NCBI GenBank assembly: GCA_029964075.1
Contig: CM057144.1
Span: 12,485,281-12,549,280 of the forward strand
Reading direction: 5' to 3'
Length of the DNA stretch: 64,000 nucleotides
DNA from: Patiria pectinifera
Taxonomy: Eukaryota > Echinodermata > Asteroidea > Valvatida > Asterinidae
In this document: positions 13,001-25,900 of the stretch, in pieces
How positions within the stretch are numbered: the first letter of the stretch is position 1
Layout of the letters: every line of letters begins with the position of its first letter
The notes under the pieces: generated by a model
Seen by the model: the letters and a program-made list of their open reading frames with translations, nothing else
Database searches by the model: none
Told to the model about the DNA's origin: nothing
Made by a program: the position numbers and the translations under genes

Positions 13001-16000
13001 TCCATTATTTGTCTTGACGCAATTTCCCCATTCCTTGGTGCTCCTTGGTACAAAAATTTGAGGAGGTGCGGCAATCGAGGGCGCTGTTGTAGCTTCCGTG
13101 GGAAATTTGATGGGGGAAAAAGGTTGACGCGCATGATTAAAATCGACGTGCGCGCTGACCAGAGACCGACTATTTTTTTTTTTTTGGCCTAAAGATGGGA
13201 CATTCCCCTTCATGCGAGCTTTGCTGTATTCTGAGTTCATCGATGTGTAATCTATAAGCTAGCGGTTACCGCATATCCCTTTCACAGAATCTTAGGATAT
13301 ACAGAGTCTTCGCAAAGCATTATGGTTTGGTCAATGCACAATGAACGCTCAAAGAAATTTAAAAAGGGGTGGGTCACAATGGCAATAAGGATGACTGAAG
13401 CTTGGGCATGGCGTATTTGCTGTGTTACAAGTCATAGAGAAGTATCAATAGAAGGAAAATAAAAGTACTGCAGATCTATAACTGTTGAGGCTTCCTCGTC
13501 CCCAGGAACTGCCTCTATTTGTCCCTGGAATCCAGGCGGGTTTATGGCGGGGAAACCCTCTTTGACCTCAGCTTGTCCGGGCGTTCCCAAATCAATCCCC
13601 TGGTCAGTGGCAGCTGAACGCGTCTCCGGATTGGACGGCAGTGGCACCAAATCGTCCTGGTCTGAGCTCGAGGACAAGAGCTCTTCGACCGAAGCGCCCT
13701 CATTGGTGAACAAGGGTGAGGCATAGGGGTCATCGTTCTCGATGATGGAGGACAGAGTAGTTGACGAATATTCGGATATATCCAATTCGGGAGGCTCCAA
13801 ACCTGCAGAGATAACCATTGCTAGTAAAAAACTTATCATGCCAGTAATTTTGGTTATAGTCTTGTACAATGTACAATATTTAGAAATAATTAAAACCATA
13901 CAAAATAGAAAGCTTCCAAAAACTAGGTAGCACCACCCGACTTCCGCAATTTGTTAATACTTTAAATCCCGTTTATACACGATTTTAAATAATGAACAAA
14001 AATTATACCCTTACTCGTTATTTGCTGGATCTGCTTTTCAACAGCAATAAGACGTCTTTCCAGTTCACCAACAACATGACCCAAATTGTCGGGTTGACAC
14101 TGAAAACAATTTCAAAGTGGATTAGTATATATAGTTTAAAAATTGTGCAAATACCTAAAGTGAGAAGTTGTTTTTCTTTATAACGAGAAGTGTCTTTCGT
14201 TATAACTGGACGTGTTATTTTGGTTATAACGATATTTTTTTGTAATAATAGGAAGTGTTTTAGTTAAGACGAGAAGGAGCTTTCGCTAAAACGGGAAGTG
14301 TTTTGGTTATAACGAGAGGTGTGTTTTTTTTATAACGGGAATATTTGGTATAAAGAGGAGTACTATTCGTTGAACTCTAAGTGGTTTTTTGTTACAACGA
14401 GAAATGATTTTCGTTATAAAAGGAAGTGTTTAATTATAACGGGAAGTGTTTTTCGTTATACCGGGAAGTGTCTTGGTTGTAACGAGATATGCTTTTCGTT
14501 CTAACGGAAGTGTTGTCGCTATAACAAGAAGTGCTTTCCATCAGAACGGGAAGTATTTTTGTAATTAACGAAAACACTTCTTGTAGTATACCAACTTGTT
14601 TGACTTAAATTTTAAAAAAACAACCGAGGTGTCCTGAAAATTATTTCAAATTATTTGTACACTCGATGCACGCATCCAGGTTTCGTTGAATGATGACTTT
14701 TTTCATTGCATCAGGGGTGCACATTCTGTCTAATTTCCAGATAGGAAAGTGAACTGCATTAAGGGAACGTCATTTTCTTGAATATTACTCGGACATTATT
14801 CGGGTAGGCCTATATTAAGATATTACTTCAGACAATAGCCTAATTAGCCTTACAATTCTGACGGAAGTAGGGCACACTGGCCTTGTATTTGGGGCTGCTA
14901 CCCCCAAAATACCCTCCTAAGGTAAGGCCACTGCATTGCCTCTTAAAACCCAAAGTAAACTTCCTTGAGACCACAGGTTATATCTCGCTTCTGATATTCA
15001 ATCTTCATAGGTTAAAAATGTATAATCTATTGTCCACCCATGGTCACAATATGGCAATCGTGTAGTCGCAAAGAGTGTCAAGGTCACTTTCAACCCCTCT
15101 AGCGTATCGGTTGAAACCAACCTGTCGCCCCAGTTTAATAAGTGGCTTCGCAAGACTAGCGGCACCGTCAGAGTAGCCAATCCCAAATTGTCCAATTGAC
15201 ACATTTATTTTTGGAAACAGGCCCGCGCTTTGTTACGCGTCCAAAAACCGCCGCCAGCGCCGACATCGAGATCAAGTTCCGTGCAAGTTTCGCAGTTTCA
15301 GATCCCGTGAAATTATTCGGAATCTTTGTAGTTGTTTCCGGCAGGACCCGGGGCAAAAATTTGGTATAACTTCCACATGGAACCAGTGATTACGGTGCTT
15401 TACCCAGAGGAAATAACAAACTTTTCCTCTAATTTGACACCGATATAGCAAGGCGTCTGGAAGTTCTTGGCACAGTTTCTGACAGGGACAGACTTTCTTG
15501 AGTTACGTGGATCAATTTGGAAGCTTTGCCTTGCCTTGTGATAATTGTTACCCTCATACACCCAGCATCGTGGTCAGGATTGGAATTTTGTTACTTCGCT
15601 ATAAAAAAACAGTGTCGTCAAAAGTGGAACTTTCAAGTCATGTACGCAAAATATACTAAGCTATAGGCCCAAATTGCCAGCTTTCAAAGCCATAACAAAG
15701 TTGTTGGGGTATTTTTTTTTGGAGGGGGGAGCGGTAAAACGCGTAATTAAAATCGGTAATTAAAATTGTTAAGTGGTAGATAAGCTCTAAAATTGCAAGA
15801 AAAACACCCAAATGCATTACATGTAATGCATTATTTGAAAACAATACAGAAACTCGAATAGTAGAGCCAGTGAAAAAAAAAAGTTTTAAGAATGCGAGTA
15901 TAAGACAAATGATAATGTCAACTTACCTTGCACTGTTGGCATGACTGAGCGGGAATCTTGAGTTCATAGTGACAAGTTCCCTTTTCATCGTCAGCATGGG

Positions 16001-16094
16001 TCACGACTGTTGGAATATCAGCTTTCGACGAACTCATCATCAGAATCAACAAAACAACGAACAAGAACTCGCACTTCTTCCCTCGGAGAGCCAT
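10043..16094 (-). CDS. Secreted fibrinogen C-terminal domain (FReD) protein
   Basis: Exons in transcription order: 16094-15927, 14099-14015, 13802 to about 13440, 12812-12217, 11765-11633, 11513-11346, 10285-10043. Exon 1 encodes a signal peptide (CEFLFVVLLILMMSSSKA) and a small Cys motif (SCQQCK). Exon 2 is a short coiled coil (GELERRLIAVEKQIQQIT). Exons 3-4 encode a long acidic, Pro/Ser-rich linker. The fibrinogen domain starts late in exon 4 (VYDI, YCDMSTDGGAWTVIQ), continues with FYRQWSSY, GFGQLESDFWLGN and DWDDERGYAVYDRF, and ends with the calcium site DQDND and HGFTYALKTFRMMIRP. Such proteins act outside the cell as lectin-like or adhesive molecules in immunity or matrix. All junctions are GT-AG and phase-consistent except exon 3 to exon 4: exon 4 needs a phase-1 donor and none is obvious, so a small exon is probably missing. 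Subfamily is not assigned; FW replaces the usual WW near the C-terminus. Confidence 0.85.
12859..13189. mobile_element. MITE, 331 bp, PIF/Harbinger-like (TAA duplication)
   Basis: The ends are inverted copies of about 35 bp: GGCC, an A-run, then tagtcggtctctggtcag at left and its complement at right. TAA lies directly outside both ends (12856-12858 and 13190-13192). No coding capacity is visible. The element sits in the fibrinogen-gene intron just upstream (gene sense) of the exon 4 acceptor at 12812, so one end supplies part of the pyrimidine-rich stretch before that acceptor. Superfamily assignment rests on the TAA duplication and GG ends only. Confidence 0.85.
14180..14580. repeat. Imperfect minisatellite, GTTATAACGAGAAGTG-type unit
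   Basis: About 14 degenerate copies of a unit near 28 bases occur in intron 1 of the fibrinogen-domain gene. The core is cgttataacgggaagtgttt, with variants such as ggttataacgagaggtg. The array ends shortly after the reversed form aacgaaaacacttcttg near 14570. Confidence 0.8.
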
Positions 16095-18229
16095 GTCATT
16101 TGGTGGGTTCAAGCGAAGCGTTTATCGGTATGAAGCCAGGCCGGGTAACGATTGAGCAACTCCGGGGGAAAGTCGACGCGGGCAAGCAACCTCAGCTCGA
16201 CAGCTTTAGTGGAGTTTTATGGCAAAGCCGTTTGCAATCAACATCTCACGAAGATGTGTGTCTGCAGGAGGTCTAGATTTCCTCAAAGACGGCAAAATCC
16301 AATTAAAAACAGTTGCAGTCTGAACTTGTTTTGGTTTACGACGAACAGTGGATATTTTGTTTGTTACAGAATTGAAGTTTTGACAGAATGCGTTTGAAGG
16401 AAGGGCATGTAGCATCCACAAGTTTGAGAGGTGTGTATGAGGGTGGTCTATGAAAACAGTTATTATAACTTCTTGCGAGACACACGTCCGACACGTCATG
16501 CACGGTGGGGCTGTCTGTCATACGTCACGTGACTAACCGACGTATGATAACTGTGTTTAGTCCAGTTCAGGTGCTCAGTTTGTTCCCATGTGGAATTTAC
16601 AAACTATAGTCGATCGGATCGATATAGAAAAGAAATGATATATTCACTGAAGATTCAGAGTTTCTTACTTAAGTTAGCAAACTTGATTTTACTTATTATT
16701 CTTATTTTGAAAACAGTAATTTTAGGTGAAAAAGGTCGCTTTCTCTCTTCATGGATAAAGGTGAAAGTGGGCGTACGTAAACAGTGCGCGCATTTCTGTC
16801 ATTTCTCGACCTTGCCTTTGGGGTACCACATGGCCTACTTGAGGTAAATCTGCACCTATCTACTTGAAGCCAAGTCTCGTGTGGCTTTAACATTCCGTAA
16901 ATAAGCTCCAAGTTATGATTGGGATTTCCTTTCCCATCGAGACATTGTTGGCAAGGTTCTTCATAGACTCGAGACCCATTGACCTCATTTTGATGTAAAC
17001 GGAGTGATTTGATTGGCTGCCGTGTGTCATGACGTTTCTTCACTCACTGACGTCTGATTGGTCATTGATTTCAACTGAGTGCAGATAACCTCGATATTGC
17101 TAGTTTGCTTGCAAGGGTTGGTTAATGGTTTGGTGCACACAGGATCTCCAACCCTAACCCCAAGTGGTATAGGCCCTAAACGTATGGTGATACCAATTAG
17201 ACACATACACGTTCAATTAATGAGAAAGAAGACAGAAGTACTTATAGTTGTTGTGACCTTTTAATTAACGTGACCTTTTCAATGATCAAGTGCACAGTTT
17301 TATCAAGTGAAATGATATAATACTATAAATGGGAGGTATCATATTACATAGTCATACTTAGATACTCATATAATAATTAATTGGTCAATGATTTTTTACC
17401 CATGTAGGCACAAGAAAAAAAAAGAGATATCCAAATATTTTAAGTATCTTTAAAGGATCTGCAAAATAAAAGGTAAATTTATGAAGCAATAAATCCCATA
17501 TATACAAAAATATACGTTTAAACGTGCAGTCCATTAATTTTTGGTCAAAGAAAATAACGAGACACGTGCAAAAACATTGTGTATACAATAATTCACATCG
17601 ACACCCTTAAAACTCTAGATAATGTTGATTTTGAAGTTTCCTTTTCAGAATGGAAGCAAGATGAATACACATCCAAACCCCAAGAGTCATGATCTGAGTC
17701 CAATTGATAATCTAACGTGCGGTCCATGCTACTCTGTAACAACAGGAATCGTGGTTTCAGTTTTGATTCCGGAGATCTGGACGTGATACTTGAGAGGATT
17801 CGATTGTTGACAGGTCACATTCCCTCTGTACCCTTTTCCATTTCGAACCTAGAAAACTGAACATTATACTTGGGTAACACTACACATAGTGTGCGGTATC
17901 GGGTCCCTACACACCTGCTGGCCCGGAGCGTTTATCGTGTCTGGATGTCGGCACATGAGCTGATGTGTACCGGGGGATAGAATCATGGCTTTTGAACATC
18001 CACGACTTTGTATTTGATTCAAGTTCCCAAGGGCCGGGATGGGACCCTCTTACGGTTAGGGCTAGCCGCCAGACCGGATATTGGCTGTGAAGCACGTGTA
18101 TCATTTTGCGCTGAGTTATACAAAGAGTTATATTGTTCAAGGTGCTACTTCAGTCACTTTCCTTTTGCCACCAAAATTTTGGTAGGAACCATCGTCATGC
18201 TGCCATTTACAATAAATAGTAGAAGCTTC
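16095..18229. other. Intergenic region between two minus-strand genes
   Basis: This is the upstream region of the fibrinogen-domain gene and the downstream region of the PNPLA gene. It contains one exon-like minus-strand segment (17729-17848, listed separately) and a minus-strand open stretch at about 16790-17000 (reading CQQCLDGKGNPNHNLEL) that resembles coding sequence but could not be assigned. No repeats were recognised. Confidence 0.4.
17729..17848 (-). other. Possible orphan exon, weakly kringle-like start
   Basis: After a good 3' splice site (TTTTCTAG, at 17849-17856 on the complement) the minus strand reads NGKGYRGNVTCQQSNPLKYH and continues to a stop at 17729. NGKGYRG is typical of the first turn of a kringle domain, but the later cysteines and the tryptophan motifs are absent. 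It may be the last exon of an unrecognised gene, a remnant, or chance. Confidence 0.25.
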
Positions 18230-21216
18230 TCAGCTTTTCGCGGTTCCTTCTTCCAAAAGTCCGTTCTCTTGCAAGAAAGTTAGCGCGTCCTCCGAGCCGC
18301 GCTCGAGGTACTCGGTCAGGGTCACGTGACTCGGAGCGAAGAGCGCCACCATGGCCCGCCAGACGTTCTGTGAGCAGACGCGGAAGCTGTGCCCGGCCAC
18401 CACGTAGCTCAGGCTGAGCCAGGACTTGTCGGCCGGGCAGATGTCCTGAAGGTGACCGCTGAAGGGCGAGACGCAGAGCGTCCGGCCATCGGGGTAGATG
18501 GGCATGTTGACCGTCATACCGCCGTCGATGTATTTCTTTTGGGACCAAAAAGAAAATAAAGGAAGAAATTATCAAACAAGCCATGCATGTACCAAATCCT
18601 GACACTGACATTCTTCGTCAATCCATAAAGCCTGATGATTGGCGGTATATTTACAATATTATAAACCCACACTCCAGTTTAGTGAGAGGAATGCTTTATA
18701 ACATTTTTTTTTTAAATCCCTATTTAGAATGTCGGCCGTCGGCTTGAACATGTTCATGTTTAAACATGAGCCATTATCGGGTCAGTAACATTTACGGCAA
18801 TTTTCCAAATACTTTTGAAATACGCAAAAGTGAACGAAATGGGTTACTGATAAATGATGCTCGAGTTAAAAACCAAAACAGGTTTTCAATGATTTATTTT
18901 CAAGGTTCTTTTCAGAATTTGTGACTTCAGGTCGTCAACTCTAGTTAAATTTCAACCGTAGTTTCCCCTTTGGGATTTACTTTTAGACAAAAGAAACATT
19001 CATAAATGCTGGTTGTTGTGTCGCGACTGTGAGCGACAGGCTAAATTCAAATTGCTAGAAATTGTGTTAGTAAAAACGAATGAAAAGAAAACATAAATGA
19101 AAATTATTTATGTACGCACCTGGCCCCGGAATGTCGGTATTCTGAACCCGCAGTAAACTGGAATGTAGCAACTGCACAGCAGAGCCTGCAAAAAAATAAA
19201 AACACTCAAAGTTGAAAAAAATGTCTTCAGAAAGATTATTGGCCATCGCAGATTTGTCCTTCGTAAAAAAAAATATATATAGGTAGAATAACAAGCAATT
19301 TTCGAAATTTTCAAAACGGCTGCCATTGCTTGTTATTCTGCATGCATGTACCTATATTTTTCTCAAAGGACAATTCTGCGATGGCGCCCTACAGGCAAAT
19401 ATCCTTCTCATGACATACTCTGACTGTGTGCCTATTGCCATGCATGTAAAGATTATCAAAGGCACAATCCCATCACCTATATCTGCCGTACTAGTTTGGG
19501 AGTGTGCACATGTAACTGCTCCAATAAACATAACATTGCTACCAGTGGCGGTAAAACAACGTCAGATCCTTAATCGTTCAAAAGTATGGCCGATGTTGTA
19601 AACAAAATAATGTGGACAAAATAATTGTAGACTTCGCCTTGAATTCGTATCAAGATTTTCGGGCTTTGTGCTTTAAAAACCTGTGTCGCTCCTAGATTAA
19701 TGTTAGACGAACCGTTAATATCAAATATTGTACATTTTGAAACTTACATCAATGAGCTCCTCATCCGATTTGAAATCCGTCAGCAGGACATTCTTGCCGT
19801 CAGAAACCCTGGTAACCGACACGTAGAGTTTCTGGCTGGCTAGTCTGTGCGATCCAGCCGGTACATAGTGCTGCAGCTCCGAGCGTAGATGGCCCATCAT
19901 GTCGAAACCCGGCGTCAGCGCTCCTAACGGCTTCTTTTGAATCACGTCCACGAAGTTTCGCAACATCTGAACGGCATCCTGTCGAGAGGAAAAGAAAAGT
20001 ATAAATACTCAAAGTCGTAAGCCACTGAAGAATAAAGAAAAATAGTATACATTTAGTTCTTGAGCTTTTTCAGCTTTTGCTGAGATACATTGGTTTTATC
20101 AAATCTTAATTCCTGGCGTTACGAAATCTTTATGCGATCCCCCATCAGAAAAAAAAATACACCAAGTTAAATCACTCCAACCATTGAGTTGAAACTGGTC
20201 AAATTTAACTCCATACGTTATACAGCGACCATGAAAACTACATCAAAGTGATCCGAAATGTGAAAAAAAATAACTGATATGTAATCCTTATCAACGAAAA
20301 TAAATAATTATTAGGTTGAGAATGTTATATTATCGAGGTTACTGATATTCTACCATGAATATCAGTGTTTGATATTTACTGTTTAGTAATTCAAATCGAT
20401 ACTAGAAGGTCAATGCGTGTTAATAAGGTCATACGTTGCATTGGATGTCCTCGGCTTCATCCATGTAGTGATTTATTTGTTTATTAATTTATTTATGTTT
20501 TGATCAAACTACAGGTACACGTGCTTTTCTTTCTTGAGCGCGCCCTCACGGTTGGAAAACAAAAATGGTTCCGGCACCTCAATGGAAGCGAACAGTTTAA
20601 AATACTGGACTACTCACCCCTAGCTTGTTTGGTAGACACACCATAGCAGCGGCAGCTATGGCGCCCGCTGAGGCCCCGCCCCATCGGTTGACCTTTGACA
20701 TCACATGTTGCCCGTCCCTGAGTAGACCCTTGGCCACGCCCAGATGGTAGATGGCAAGGAAGCCACACCCAGCGAAGGAGATGTTGACCTTTTCATGGAG
20801 GCGCAAATCTTGGCACTTGTTGCTTCTCTTTGTAATAGAATTTGTCTGATAAAGAAAAGTGTTCTGATAGGGTTACATTTATTGCTCCAACATTTTACGA
20901 TCGTATTCTTGATAACTTTCCGGAAATTGACTTTGTGTGACTCAATCTGAAATTGGAATTGAATTCAAATTAATGTATTTGTTTTCCCACTTTTTATGAA
21001 CCATTAATTATAAGAACAAGGTAAGATTGTACTTTATAAAATGTTCATTTCATAAACGTATACGGTGGCCGATAGCGACCTTATTTATTACTGCCATACA
21101 GTTTATAATATACATACCGACTGCATTCGTGTGCAGCTTTTACACGTGATCGTTTCTGTGGGCATTCTGGGAATAACAACAGCGCCCTCGCCGTCCATGG
21201 TGTTTGATTTCGTCAT
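18230..21216 (-). CDS. PNPLA4-like: Patatin-like phospholipase, PNPLA4-type
   Basis: Five exons join in phase: 21216-21118, 20845-20618, 19978-19748, 19185-19120, 18535-18230, giving 309 residues. The patatin domain starts at KVNISFAGCGFLAIYHLGVA (oxyanion region); the nucleophile elbow is GGASAG with Ser about 92, and the dyad Asp is in YIDGG (about 212). LGALTPGFDMMGHLRSEL, SDEELIDALLCSCYIPVYCG and TLCVSPFSGHLQDICP follow the order and spacing of vertebrate PNPLA4, which is about 253 residues. The enzyme family hydrolyses triacylglycerol and retinyl esters at lipid droplets or membranes. The extra length is an N-terminal extension of about 50 residues from exon 1 and the start of exon 2. 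Exon 1 is inferred from a strong donor (TCG|gtatgt) matching the frame of the exon 2 acceptor (ctttatcag). A second in-frame ATG at 21198 has the better Kozak context (cacc before ATGG). Confidence 0.87.
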
Positions 21217-22650
21217 CACTCGGACCACCCTCGACGTACAACGGGAAAGGTTTCTGCATGAGGTAAAATAAAGATTGAAAACACAACTATTTAGTATAAT
21301 TGTCAGTAACACCGAGTTTTTTAATTTAGAAAGTAAAATATAAACTGCCGATCACCTAACCTTAAGCTTGTTTTTGTTGACATAATTAATATCTGTGATT
21401 ACAGTTGGGTGTGCTGATATTTTTTTACAAAGAGTAAACTAACGTCCCATCGAAGTCCCTGTATACGCAGGGGCTCTAGTGCCGGGACTCTTGTGGTGTA
21501 CTTTAAATTGCGCCCTCTTGTGTCCAACCATCGCAAAGGTTACTGGACTTTAAAGGGTCGCTAAACTATTACAGGGATTAAACTGTGTGGTTCTAGATGT
21601 CATATAGGATTCCTTGACCAGTGACAGATTGGCCGAGGAACTGAGTCGCCGAGTCCATTCTTGCACGAATCTACAGTTCCGAGTCTATTCTCTGACTTAA
21701 AACTATTTTTTTAAACAAAAAAGTTTATTCAAATGATCTATGCATCACCCCACTCTCTGTGTTTTAGTGTAGATTCGAAAAAGGACTCATGCGTACATAA
21801 TAAGTCAATGAACATCGAATGGAAGGCGTCAACATAATAAGGTTCACTGCCAAAAGCAAGTCAACTTAGTACACGTATGTCATGTCTGATGTAGCGACAG
21901 TTCTGGATTTTCCTTGACACAACAAATCTTAAAATCTTCTAGTGTCTAGAAGAATTACCTACAGTTTACTGTGAATTCATTACAAATCTACAGTAAACTG
22001 TAGATTCTTGAAAACAATCGAACATTTCCACAATAGTGTGACGTCACAAAAATAGTTTAATTCACAGTGACGTTTTCCTCACGAACTATGTGCGAATCCG
22101 GATCACATTATAATGAGCCGTGATCAATATTAACGTTTGAATCAACTTTTAAACTGTACTACTAATGAACTGCTGCACAATCGATTAGAATACGGGAAAT
22201 GAAATACAATCGATACGACCTTTTGAGGTTAACAAACTTGCCGAGTACCAAAGCCATCGCAAGCCTATTGCGCAACGAACTTGGTGATAGCATGGGTGAT
22301 AGCGACTGACCATCCCGGTAACAAAAGCGTAGCAATACCATACAACAAGATCGCTAATCTTTCAATACAAATAGTATCTTAGTTTGTACCTATTGTGAAT
22401 TTCGTATTACGTCATATTGTGAACGTTTTATGGTTGTCTTGTTTGAACTGCATGACTATGACAGGGCTATACGAACTTTTCCTGACACCGTTTTCCCGAA
22501 CTAGTTTAAACTTTTCACCGTCCGGACCCGGTGGCCGGCCCTCGGCGCGGCCCTCCGGGGCTACTAGTACTAGTATATGGGCAGATATATAAACGGTGTC
22601 GTGGAAAGGGATAAAACCGCAAGGGAAACGGTATTTTTTTATTTCTTTTA
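21217..22650. other. Upstream region of the PNPLA gene
   Basis: An acceptor-like CTCATGCAG (complement, about 21257) suggests a 5' untranslated exon boundary just upstream of the start codon. A small inverted repeat, ctacagtttactgt with its complement, spans 21959-22003. No coding sequence was recognised. Confidence 0.4.
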
Positions 22651-22654
22651 TATT

Positions 22655-22905
22655 TCTTTCTGGTAATGAAACCAAGGATTCCTCAAAAGTGCCCTATAGG
22701 CACTATAGCCCGAAAGCCTGAGGAAACCTGTAGAGAGTAGACAATGAGAAGATATTACAGTTTAAGAGGTGGGAGGAAAAGCCCAGAAGAGTATTTTGGG
22801 GAAAACCCACGGAATCAGGTAGGGACTGAAAACCCGGATATTGGACCAGGCGTGATTCCAACCCGGATCAGAGCGGTGGAAGGCGAGGAAAGTACCGCTA
22901 CGCCA
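22655..22905 (-). mobile_element. tRNA-derived SINE (family A), copy 1
   Basis: On the minus strand it begins with a tRNA-like head (A-box TTGGCGTAGCGGTAC, B-box GGGTTGGAATC). A body with tttcagtccctac and gtgggttttcccc follows, then a tail gaggaatccttggtttca. The tail and body match copy 2 at 39236-39470. Pol III internal promoter boxes and absence of coding capacity fit a SINE. Confidence 0.8.
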
Positions 22906-22937
22906 ACCTGATTCCGTGGGTTTTCCCCAAAATTTTG
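22906..22937 (+). repeat. Inverted copy of SINE body at its 5' end
   Basis: The segment cctgattccgtgggtttt and its continuation is the reverse complement of the SINE body at 22790-22819. The two arms of about 26 bases enclose the tRNA-like head, so the head forms the loop of a hairpin. Confidence 0.8.
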
Positions 22938-22939
22938 GA

Positions 22940-25900
22940 GTGGCCGACTGGCCGTACAGTTGAGGCTCGAGACAGTTTTCGGGAATTAATTAAGACATGG
23001 CTCGTAATTATGGAAGTAAAAGAAAAATTATAAACTACGTAGATGATATCGATTCCCCATTTTTTTTAATCGCGTATATTTCACCTTAAGATGGACTGTA
23101 CGGAAAGTATCAAATTTGTTTCCATAATATATCCAGTGATATTTCAGAAAAAATGAAACTATTAAGGCCTCAAAGAAAACAAAGGACACGAAAACAAAAC
23201 GGTACTGCTCGCTATTTTTAGCCAATCAGAAAAGAGAGAAATTCTGATTGATAATCGACTGAGACTTCTTCAACGGGTCGTAAAAAAAACCCAGAGTTGC
23301 CTCCTAAATTATGACCCGGGCGTCCCCTTTCTTAGCATCGCCACGCCCATAATAAGGAAGTTCGTTCACCCGATTTCCTGCAGTACATGCCGCGATCATG
23401 ATTGATTGAGTGCAGCTAGATCGGCGCAGCCCATCCCGCCCGGCGCACTGTAAAAGTTTGTTGCCCTGACTGTGACCTTATTAGCATAATTACGGACACA
23501 CTGTACCGCGCGCGGTGCATTTATGAATGAACCAGACGGCAGAAACGCGTCACTTCGTGAATATGTAGATTGTGCATGTACGTCTCCCAACGATAGGAAA
23601 CCGGATTAAGGTGAACAAACTTTTACGTTTTGTAGTAAAACTGAAAAGAAGGGCAAGGCTCCGGTTGGTTTGCCCATAGAGCAATGGTTTGCCTCACCAA
23701 TAGGAAATTACAACGGATTTACGGCGCATACGTCTAGTTTTAATGGAAATCCGGCCTTCAGAAAAAAGTGCAAAAATACAACTCTTATAATGAAAATATA
23801 TTGAATATATGTGTTTTCGTAATTATATTTTTACGCGAACAATGTGACACTGACATGTCAACATGGTAAATGAATTATACGCACATGTATGTATAGGCCT
23901 ATATCATCACATACAAAAAAATACAAATCATGATAAAAATTGAGGATACGGTTTAAATTGGTCAAACTATAAATTAAATCTATAAAAGTGAATCTAATTA
24001 TTTCATACGAAATCAGGCGAATGGAATATAGGCCTATTCGAAATTGAAATAATTCTAAAATGTCTAATTAAGTTACATCAATTAGAGTTTGAACAAAGTA
24101 TCAATATTTTAATAAAACTGAACATTTCATCTCAGACTTCAGAGGATGTGACCATGGTGACATGCATGCAGAATATAGCTGACATTTTGATAATAACAAA
24201 GGTACAATCCTGCAACATACAAGTTGTATTACAACCATACACATTTAAGAATAACTGTGTGTGCTGCCCGGCGAAGTTCGAAAAAAAATCCAATTATAAC
24301 GAAACACTTTTGTAACCGATAGGCCAATCATGGAGGTAGACCTTCATGGTTAAATATTTTTATCATGTTTATAGCTCCTTAGTTAAATCACGTGGTTTCT
24401 TCCTCCAAATTAACAAAATAAATAAGTCACTCACCTTACACGAAAAGCTACGTTCACTATGAACGACGTTCGTCGAAAAATCATTTATCGTGTGACCGTG
24501 TATCAACTCACAGCTCCAGTTCTAAAAAGATCTGCAAAATTACATTAGTCTAGCCATGAGCATTGCACTACAGAAATGAATAATTCGCTGTTACCTATTT
24601 GAAGCTCTCGGTGAAAATGACGTGCTGAAACAGTGAAACCGCAACGGCGCTATTATTATCATTCGTAAAGTTTGTCGACCCTGGGTCTGGTTGTGTACGG
24701 ACGTAGCCTACGTGAGCGTGCGTGGTCACGTTAACTGCGCGTTCAGGTCAACAAACTTTTGGAATAACGTTGGTGGGCGGGGCCAGTCCTGGACAGATTT
24801 GTGGGAGGTTATTCGATAGGCCTAATGTATAATGCGATTTTAGTTCCCCAACAGAACTCAACCTATCAAACCCAACGGCATGTTTAGTTGGAGCCTGTCA
24901 GGATGGGTACAGTACCCCTAAACTGACAGTCTTTTAAATGGGGTTGGCACACCTCCAGAAATAAGTCAGAAAAATTGTGCAGTTTCCCATAATGTCGGAA
25001 TTTGCCAGGCATAATAATGGACATAAAAGTTAGGGTTTTAACGAATTACCATCTTTTCAACATCGATAGATTATGCATTCTACAAAATATAGGGCCTTAT
25101 ATTTATGAAGACCGTATCAGACCAGAAACAGATGCAATAATTAATAATTATTTTATTTACATAAATGTTTATCATGTAAATATTTTAAGTACAAATTTTA
25201 ATCATTCTCCATCTTTTATGACATGGGCCAAGTAGGTAACTAAGTTTGCTTTGATTAGCAAGGTTTCGGCTCCACAGAAAAAAAATGTACTTTTAATAAC
25301 TGATTACTCGGGAAACAAAACAAAACACGAAACAAATTTTTTTTTTTTTCTGGACCAATTGCTTTTTATGTGTCGCATTTTATTGTATTGACACAATTCT
25401 TTGTTGCTTCTTCACAGAAAGAAACAAAACCAGCGTCAACTTGAACTTTAAAAAGCAGCCGTCCTTCTTAAATATGTACAAATAATTGCCGATAAAACTG
25501 TGAAATCATAACTCTCTTTAATGTCTGTTAACACTATATCGCCGTTAATTTTCATAAAAGCATTCCACCTAAATTAATGTACATAAATTTTACAACTTTG
25601 CCACTACCACTTTTTGTATGTTCAACCACCCAGCCAATGAAGGGTAAATTAGTTATTCCAAAGTGTTGCCAAATGCCGTAAAGTATGAACTCGGCACAGA
25701 TTTTGGGAGAATAAACAGACTCTTTTCACAGTTTCAGTGTAACTTTCTGTATGGTTTAAAAGGTGGTGATAAAGGCTTAGGGTCAAAGGTTAATACTGAA
25801 ACAACCACCCAATAAGGGGTGAGTATTTCAGAATGTTATTTTTTTACCAAGGATAAGATTTAACTTTGCACACCAGTAAATTCAAATTCCATAAAAACAA

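Noticed and set aside
15180-15360. A protein-like plus-strand stretch in the fibrinogen-gene intron 1
   Set aside because: It reads through about 50 codons without a recognised motif, clear splice sites or a start codon.
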